From NCBI RefSeq assembly GCF_963924675.1, contig NC_089239.1:671001-735000 (forward strand): a DNA stretch of 64,000 bases. The letters run 5' to 3'. The first letter of the stretch is position 1. Every line of letters starts with the position of its first letter. Origin of the DNA: Phocoena phocoena. Lineage: Eukaryota; Chordata; Mammalia; Artiodactyla; Phocoenidae. The notes below the pieces were generated by a model. The model made no database searches and was not told where the DNA came from. It saw only the letters and a program-made list of their open reading frames with translations. This document shows, piece after piece, positions 59,098 through 64,000 of the stretch. The translations under genes were made by a program, and so were the position numbers.

Positions 59098-59730
59098 GAA
59101 GGTCTGCATTTCTCTACCGTTAGCACACGTCGCCGGACACTTAGAACACTCGCGTTGGCACCCTCGTCCCTGTGAGGACACTGAGGAGCTGCAGGCTCCA
59201 GTGTTCCGCTTAGAAACATCCAGGCCCGGATGCACTTCCCGATCTCTCCGTGTATGCCGAGTGCGTGGCAACAAACTGCACTCTTCCTTGGGACAGCTAG
59301 ATTTCGTCAGCACGCCCAGCGCTCCAGGAAGTCCGCTCTCTCACGTCCTACGTGCCACAGAAGTCTTCCTCATTGCCCTCATCTGAGCTGCACCGGGAAA
59401 AACCATCTGCTTCGCATTCTATCTACGAACTCGTACTCGAAGACACCATACGATGAGGACATAGCCGGCATGCATTCCTACTGTAATGAAAGCACAGAAT
59501 TCTTCCTGTTAAACTGCAGCATTTCAGAAGAGACTAAGGACCGAGAGCCCACTTAAGAGAGTTCCGGGATGAGGGAGCTGCCTGCATGTTGAACACCCTA
59601 TGAAGAAAAGTTGATTCAGGGAGGGTACTAGTGTGTAGCTAGAGCCTCCTTTGACTTGTGAGAAAACACAGGGTTATAGCTGCATGTTCACTGGAGACGG
59701 AGGCCAGATGGCAGAAATCTTCCCTGCCCG

Positions 59731-59942
59731 TTTATATTCCCCCTTCTTCGGCCACGTGCGGGCCTCTGACTGTTGTGGCCTCTCCCGTTGCGGATCACAC
59801 GTTCCAGAAGCCCAGGCCCAGCAGCCATGGCTCACGGGCCCAGCCGCTCTGCGTCCTGTGGGATCTTCCCAGACTGGGCTACGAAACCGTGTTGACGGCT
59901 TCGGCAGGCGGACTCTCAACCACTGCGCCACCAGGGAAACCC
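59731..59942 (-). mobile_element. SINE-1, unit 23
   Basis: TATATTCCCC; GATCACAC; private CpG transition at 59823 (CAGCAGCC). Confidence 0.87.
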
Positions 59943-60014
59943 CGCTTGCCCATCTTGAAAGGTCCATTCGTGCTGTCTGGAATCTTCCTAAAATACAGGT
60001 TTCTAACGGGCCTG

Positions 60015-60018
60015 TCTG
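60015..60018 (+). repeat. TCTG 4-bp duplication, unit 23
   Basis: Linked to TATATTCCCC upstream and to AATAAA downstream, a combination found only here. Confidence 0.9.
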
Positions 60019-60567
60019 TAGGCAGTGTAGGCAGTACTCGGGGAACAAAGGCATTTTCGCCGAATATACAGGGTGCTACCGTAGCCCGTTTAGGAGCGGC
60101 ACATGATTATAGGCCTAACTTGAGCCTGCCTCGGTTGACGCAGTTCACTAAACGCAGGACACCCTGCGAGTAGAAGTTCATTCAGGGAAGGACCCATTGT
60201 GTATCTTGAGGGAGAAAGGCTGCTCGTGTTCCACCTGCAACTAAAGGAGACTTCTTCGTGTAACACGGCAGTGTTTTGGGAGAGGAAATGCTTATAGGCC
60301 TCACTAGAGCCTGTCTTGTTGGAGGCAGTTTGCTACCCGCAGAAGTCTCTGCGAAAGAAGTTGATTCACGTCAGGGCCCATTGTGAACCTCCTGTGTCTT
60401 TCGACACCTTAAATTTACAGGTAAGTATACTGCATGTTTGCCTGCAAATGCAGGCCTGATGGCACAAGGCGTGTTTCCCATTCTGAAAGTTCTATTCACG
60501 GGGCCTTGAATTTCCCGGAGAGGCATACTGTTCACGGCTCTGTTGAAATTGTAGGCCTGGCTCTGGG

Positions 60568-60573
60568 AATAAA
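60568..60573 (+). promoter_or_regulatory. AATAAA hexamer created by substitution, unit 23
   Basis: Same change as in units 18 and 20, here on a recombinant background. Confidence 0.2.
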
Positions 60574-60755
60574 TGGGGTTTTCGCTACTAAAACATGCTG
60601 CTTCCAAGGCCCGGTTGGGAGCTGATGCTGTCATTCTCTATACCTACGTGAAGACCAAAAGTCAGCCGTTGCCTCGAGGTAAGGCCCTGAATTGCCCTGC
60701 TGAAGCGGAGGCATGCAGCAGTTTCAAAATGGACTTCGTCGCAGTGCAGGAAGGC

Positions 60756-60967
60756 TTTTTTTCTTCTTCTTCTTCTTTGTACACGGGGCTCTCACTGTTG
60801 TGGCCTCTCCCGCTCCGGAGCAGAGACTACAGACGCGCAGGCTCAGCGGCCTGGGCTCTCGGGCCTATTCATTCAAGGGCATGTTGGAACCTCCCGGTCC
60901 GGGGCACGAACTCGTGTCTCCTGCATCGGCAGGCAGACCCTCCACCACTGCGCCACCGGGGAAGCCC
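60756..60967 (-). mobile_element. SINE-2, unit 23
   Basis: Common late form. Confidence 0.87.
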
Positions 60968-61600
60968 GACTTTCTGCATTATTGTAACGTTAGCACACAT
61001 TTCCGGACACATAGAACACTCGCGTGGGCACCCTATTCCCTGCAAGGACACTGAGTAGCGGCAGGCTCCACTCTTCTGCTCAGAAACATCCAGTCCCGGA
61101 AGCCATTCCCAGTCACTCTGTGTATGCCGAGCGTAGGGAAACACACGGCACTCTCCCCTGGGACAGCTAGATTTCGTCAGCACACCAACAACTCCAGGAA
61201 GTCCGTTCTCTCGCGTGCTACAGGCCATAGAGGTCTTCCTCATTGCCCTCATCTGAGCTGCACCGGGAAAAACCCTCTGCTTCGCATTCTATCTACGAAC
61301 TCGTTCTCGAAGACTCCATACGATGAGGACATAGCCGGCATGCATTCCTACTGTAATGAAAGCACAGAATTCTTCCTGTTAAACTGCAGCATTTCAGAAG
61401 AGACTAAGGACCGAGAGCCTACTTAAGAGAGTTCCGGGATGAGGGAGCTGCCTGCATGTTGAACACCCTATGAAGAAAAGTTGATTCAGGGAGGGTACTA
61501 GTGTGTAGCTAGAGCCTCCTTTGACTTGTGAGAAAACACAAGGATATAGGCTGCATGTTCACTGGAGACGGAGGCCAGATGGCAGAAATCTACCCTGCCC

Positions 61601-61801
61601 TTTTATTTTCCATATGCGGGCCTCTAACTGCTGTGGCCACTCCCGTTGCGGATCCCAGGCTCCAGAAGCGCGGGCCCAGCGGCCATGGCTCACGGGCCCA
61701 GCCGCCTCTGCGTCCTGTGCGATCTCCCCGGGACGGGCCACGAACCTGTGTACCCCGCTTCGGCAGGCAGACTCTCAAACACTGCGCCACCAGGGAAGCC
61801 C
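61601..61801 (-). mobile_element. SINE-3, unit 23
   Basis: GCCACTCCC state. Confidence 0.86.
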
Positions 61802-62434
61802 GAAGGTCTGCATTTCTCTACCGTTAGCACACGTCGCCGGACACTTAGAACACTCGCGTTGGCACCCTCGTCCCTGTGAGGACACTGAGGAGCTGCAGGC
61901 TCCAGTGTTCCGCTTAGAAACATCCAGGCCCGGATGCACTTCCCGATCTCTCCGTGTATGCCGAGTGCGTGGCAACAAACTGCACTCTTCCTTGGGACAG
62001 CTAGATTTCGTCAGCACGCCCAGTGCTCCAGGAAGTCCGCTCTCTCACGTCCTACGTGCCACAGAAGTCTTCCTCATTGCCCTCATCTGAGCTGCACCGG
62101 GAAAAACCATCTGCTTCGCATTCTATCTACGAACTCGTACTCGAAGACACCATACGATGAGGACATAGCCGGCATGCATTCCTACTGTAATGAAAGCACA
62201 GAATTCTTCCTGTTAAACTGCAGCATTTCAGAAGAGACTAAGGACCGAGAGCCCACTTAAGAGAGTTCCGGGATGAGGGAGCTGCCTGCATGTTGAACAC
62301 CCTATGAAGAAAAGTTGATTCAGGGAGGGTACTAGTGTGTAGCTAGAGCCTCCTTTGACTTGTGAGAAAACACAGGGTTATAGCTGCATGTTCACTGGAG
62401 ACGGAGGCCAGATGGCAGAAATCTTCCCTGCCCG

Positions 62435-62646
62435 TTTATTTTGTCCCTTCTTCGGCCACGTGCGGGCCTCTGACTGTTGTGGCCTCTCCCGTTGCGGATC
62501 ACACGTTCCAGAAGCCCAGGCCCAGCGGCCATGGCTCACGGGCCCAGCCGCTCTGCGTCCTGTGGGATCTTCCCAGACTGGGCTACGAAACCGTGTTGAC
62601 GGCTTCGGCAGGCGGACTCTCAACCACTGCGCCACCAGGGAAACCC
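62435..62646 (-). mobile_element. SINE-1, unit 24
   Basis: TTTTGTCCC (T at 62444); GATCACAC. Confidence 0.87.
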
Positions 62647-63455
62647 CGCTTGCCCATCTTGAAAGGTCCATTCGTGCTGTCTGGAACCTTCCTAAAGTAC
62701 AGGTTTCTAACGGGCCTGTAGGCAGTGTAGGCAGTACTCGGGGAACAAAGGCATTTTCGCCGAATATACAGGGTGCTACCGTAGCCCGTTTAGGAGCGGC
62801 ACATGATTATAGGCCTAACTTGAGCCTGCCTCGGTTGACGCAGTTCACTAAACGCAGGACACCCTGCGAGTAGAAGTTCATTCAGGGAAGGACCCATTGT
62901 GTATCTTGAGGGAGAAAGGCTGCTCGTGTTCCACCTGCAACTAAAGGAGACTTCTTCGTGTAACACGGCAGTGTTTTGGGAGAGGAAATGCTTATAGGCC
63001 TCACTAGAGCCTGTCTTGTTGGAGGCAGTTTGCTACCCGCAGAAGTCTCTGCGAAAGAAGTTGATTCACGTCAGGGCCCATTGTGAACCTCCTGTGTCTT
63101 TCGACACCTTAAATTTACAGGTAAGTATACTGCATGTTTGCCTGCAAATGCAGGCCTGATGGCACAAGGCGTGTTTCCCATTCTGAAAGTTCTGTTCACG
63201 GGGCCTTGAATTTCCCGGAGAGGCATACGGTTCACGGCTCTGTTGAAATTGTAGGCCTGGCTCTGGGAAGAAATGGGGTTTTCGCTACTAAAACATGCTG
63301 CTTCCAAGGCCCGGTTGGGAGCTGATGCTGTCATTCTCTATACCTACGTGAAGACCAAAAGTCAGCCGTTGCCTCGAGGTAAGGCCCTGAATTGCCCTGC
63401 TGAAGCGGAGGCATGCAGCAGTTTCAAAATGGACTTCGTCGCAGTGCAGGAAGGC

Positions 63456-63667
63456 TTTTTTTCTTCTTCTTCTTCTTTGTACACGGGGCTCTCACTGTTG
63501 TGGCCTCTCCCGCTCCGGAGCAGAGACTACAGACGCGCAGGCTCAGCGGCCTGGGCTCTCGGGCCTATTCATTCAAGGGCATGTTGGAACCTCCCGGTCC
63601 GGGGCACGAACTCGTGTCTCCTGCATCGGCAGGCAGACCCTCCACCACTGCGCCACCGGGGAAGCCC
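63456..63667 (-). mobile_element. SINE-2, unit 24
   Basis: Common late form; the last SINE in the window. Confidence 0.87.
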
Positions 63668-64000
63668 GACTTTCTGCATTATTGTAACGTTAGCACACAT
63701 TTCCGGACACATAGAACACTCGCGTGGGCACCCTATTCCCTGCAAGGACACTGAGTAGCGGCAGGCTCCACTCTTCTGCTCAGAAACATCCAGGCCCGGA
63801 AGCCATTCCCAGTCACTCTGTGTATGCCGAGCGTAGGGAAACACACGGCACTCTCCCCTGGGACAGCTAGATTTCGTCAGCACACCAACAACTCCAGGAA
63901 GTCCGTTCTCTCGCGTGCTACAGGCCATAGAGGTCTTCCTCATTGCCCTCATCTGAGCTGCACCGGGAAAAACCCTCTGCTTCGCATTCTATCTACGAAC

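Larger units (their letters stand above)
56765..59468. repeat. Repeat unit 22 (2,704 bp)
   Basis: Segment B starts at 58635. TATATTCCCC with GATCACAC, TCTG at 57311-57314, GCATACTGTTC, GAAGAAATGG, CATCCAGGCC; segment B has GCCACTCCC. Confidence 0.96.
59469..62172. repeat. Repeat unit 23 (2,704 bp), mosaic and the most diverged copy
   Basis: Segment B starts at 61339. Its left part is of the unit-19 class (TATATTCCCC, TCTG at 60015-60018) and its right part of the unit-20 class (GCATACTGTTC, AATAAA at 60568-60573, CATCCAGTCC). Private changes at 59823, 59983, 59993, 60494, 61315 and 62024, more than in any other unit. Confidence 0.96.
1..64000. repeat. Macrosatellite array, about 2.7-kb unit, 23 complete copies plus one partial
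   Basis: The sequence starting at base 1 recurs at 2701, 5397, 8097, 10797, 13497, 16197, 18897, 21597, 24327, 27027, 29757, 32457, 35157, 37857, 40557, 43257, 45961, 48661, 51365, 54065, 56765, 59469 and 62173, always in the same orientation. Copies differ by only a handful of substitutions and four kinds of indel. Phase is set at the first base of the window, which is also the A/B junction; the true amplification boundary is unknown. No unique DNA interrupts the array. By unit size it is a macrosatellite rather than a short-monomer satellite. It could be related to the known cetacean common satellite (units of roughly 1.6-1.75 kb), but I cannot align the two here. Confidence 0.97.
62173..64000. 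repeat. Repeat unit 24 (partial, first 1,828 bp), mosaic
   Basis: Only segment A is present and the window ends 38 bp before its expected end. Left part of the unit-20 class (TTTTGTCCC, T at 62444, no TCTG), right part of the unit-19 class (GCATACGGTTC, GAAGAAATGG, CATCCAGGCC), the converse of unit 23. Confidence 0.95.

Noticed and set aside
1..64000. Protein-coding genes from the many 60-190-codon open frames
   Set aside because: They overlap each other on both strands, recur exactly with the repeat, cross antisense SINEs, contain low-complexity Phe or Ser runs from the T/TTC tract, and show no recognisable domain.
1..64000. Assembly artefact (the same reads tiled repeatedly)
   Set aside because: Units carry different linked variants, four indel classes and private substitutions in ordered blocks, which artificial duplication would not produce. 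The exact copy number of near-identical runs (units 13-16) remains less certain.
1..64000. rDNA array or CRISPR array
   Set aside because: No rRNA-like sequence is seen, the unit is too short for mammalian rDNA, and the repeats are kilobases long with no spacer structure.
1..64000. Bovine or other ruminant origin from the CHR-related SINE
   Set aside because: The ruminant relatives I recall have a different head and body (for example a GGCTCAGTGG head). The combination here fits the cetacean form better, though only from memory.

Overview
The whole 64 kb window is one tandem array. It is a head-to-tail macrosatellite with a repeat unit of about 2.7 kb. I count 23 complete units plus the first 1,828 bp of a 24th, and both ends of the window fall inside the array, so neither edge of the array is visible. 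I find no protein-coding gene, rRNA, real tRNA gene or CRISPR array. The many short open frames overlap on both strands, run through antisense SINE sequence and simply recur with the repeat period.

The organism is very probably a cetacean (whale, dolphin or porpoise). Every unit carries three antisense copies of a tRNA-derived SINE that I recognise as the CHR family (Cetacea, Hippopotamidae, Ruminantia). The form is the cetacean one: a tRNA-like head reading CCACTGCGCCACCAGGG on the + strand, and a body containing GTGGCCTCTCCCGTTGCGGA. This rests on family sequence recalled from memory, not on a database search.

Each unit is a dimer. Segment A (1,866 bp; 1-1866 in unit 1) has a left arm, SINE-1, a middle of about 0.8 kb, SINE-2 and a right arm. 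Segment B (834 bp; 1867-2700) has the same left arm, one SINE (SINE-3) and a diverged copy of the same right arm. B therefore looks like an A segment that lost about 1 kb by recombination between SINE-1 and SINE-2. About 308 bp around every A/B junction is almost identical in both segments, although their cores differ clearly. Inside A there is an older layer: two diverged copies of a module of about 250 bp plus a third partial copy. SINE-1 sits in one full copy and the other is its empty counterpart.

Unit lengths are 2,700 bp, except unit 2 (2,696; 4-bp loss), units 17, 19, 22 and 23 (2,704; a 4-bp TCTG duplication) and units 9 and 11 (2,730; the same 4 bp plus a 29-for-3-bp patch of SINE sequence). 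Linked variants show several rounds of amplification: a trimer-like pattern in units 1-6, a 5,430-bp duplication (units 8-9 to 10-11), a local expansion of units 13-16, a 5,404-bp dimer (17-18 and 19-20), and a pair of complementary recombinants (23 and 24). These phased differences argue against an assembly artefact.

Possible functional signals are weak and are kept as hypotheses: Pol III A/B boxes in the SINE heads, a perfect CAG|GTAAGT joined directly to a 3'-splice-like tract, AATAAA created by mutation in three units, a one-mismatch CENP-B box, and CTCF-like cores in the SINE heads.
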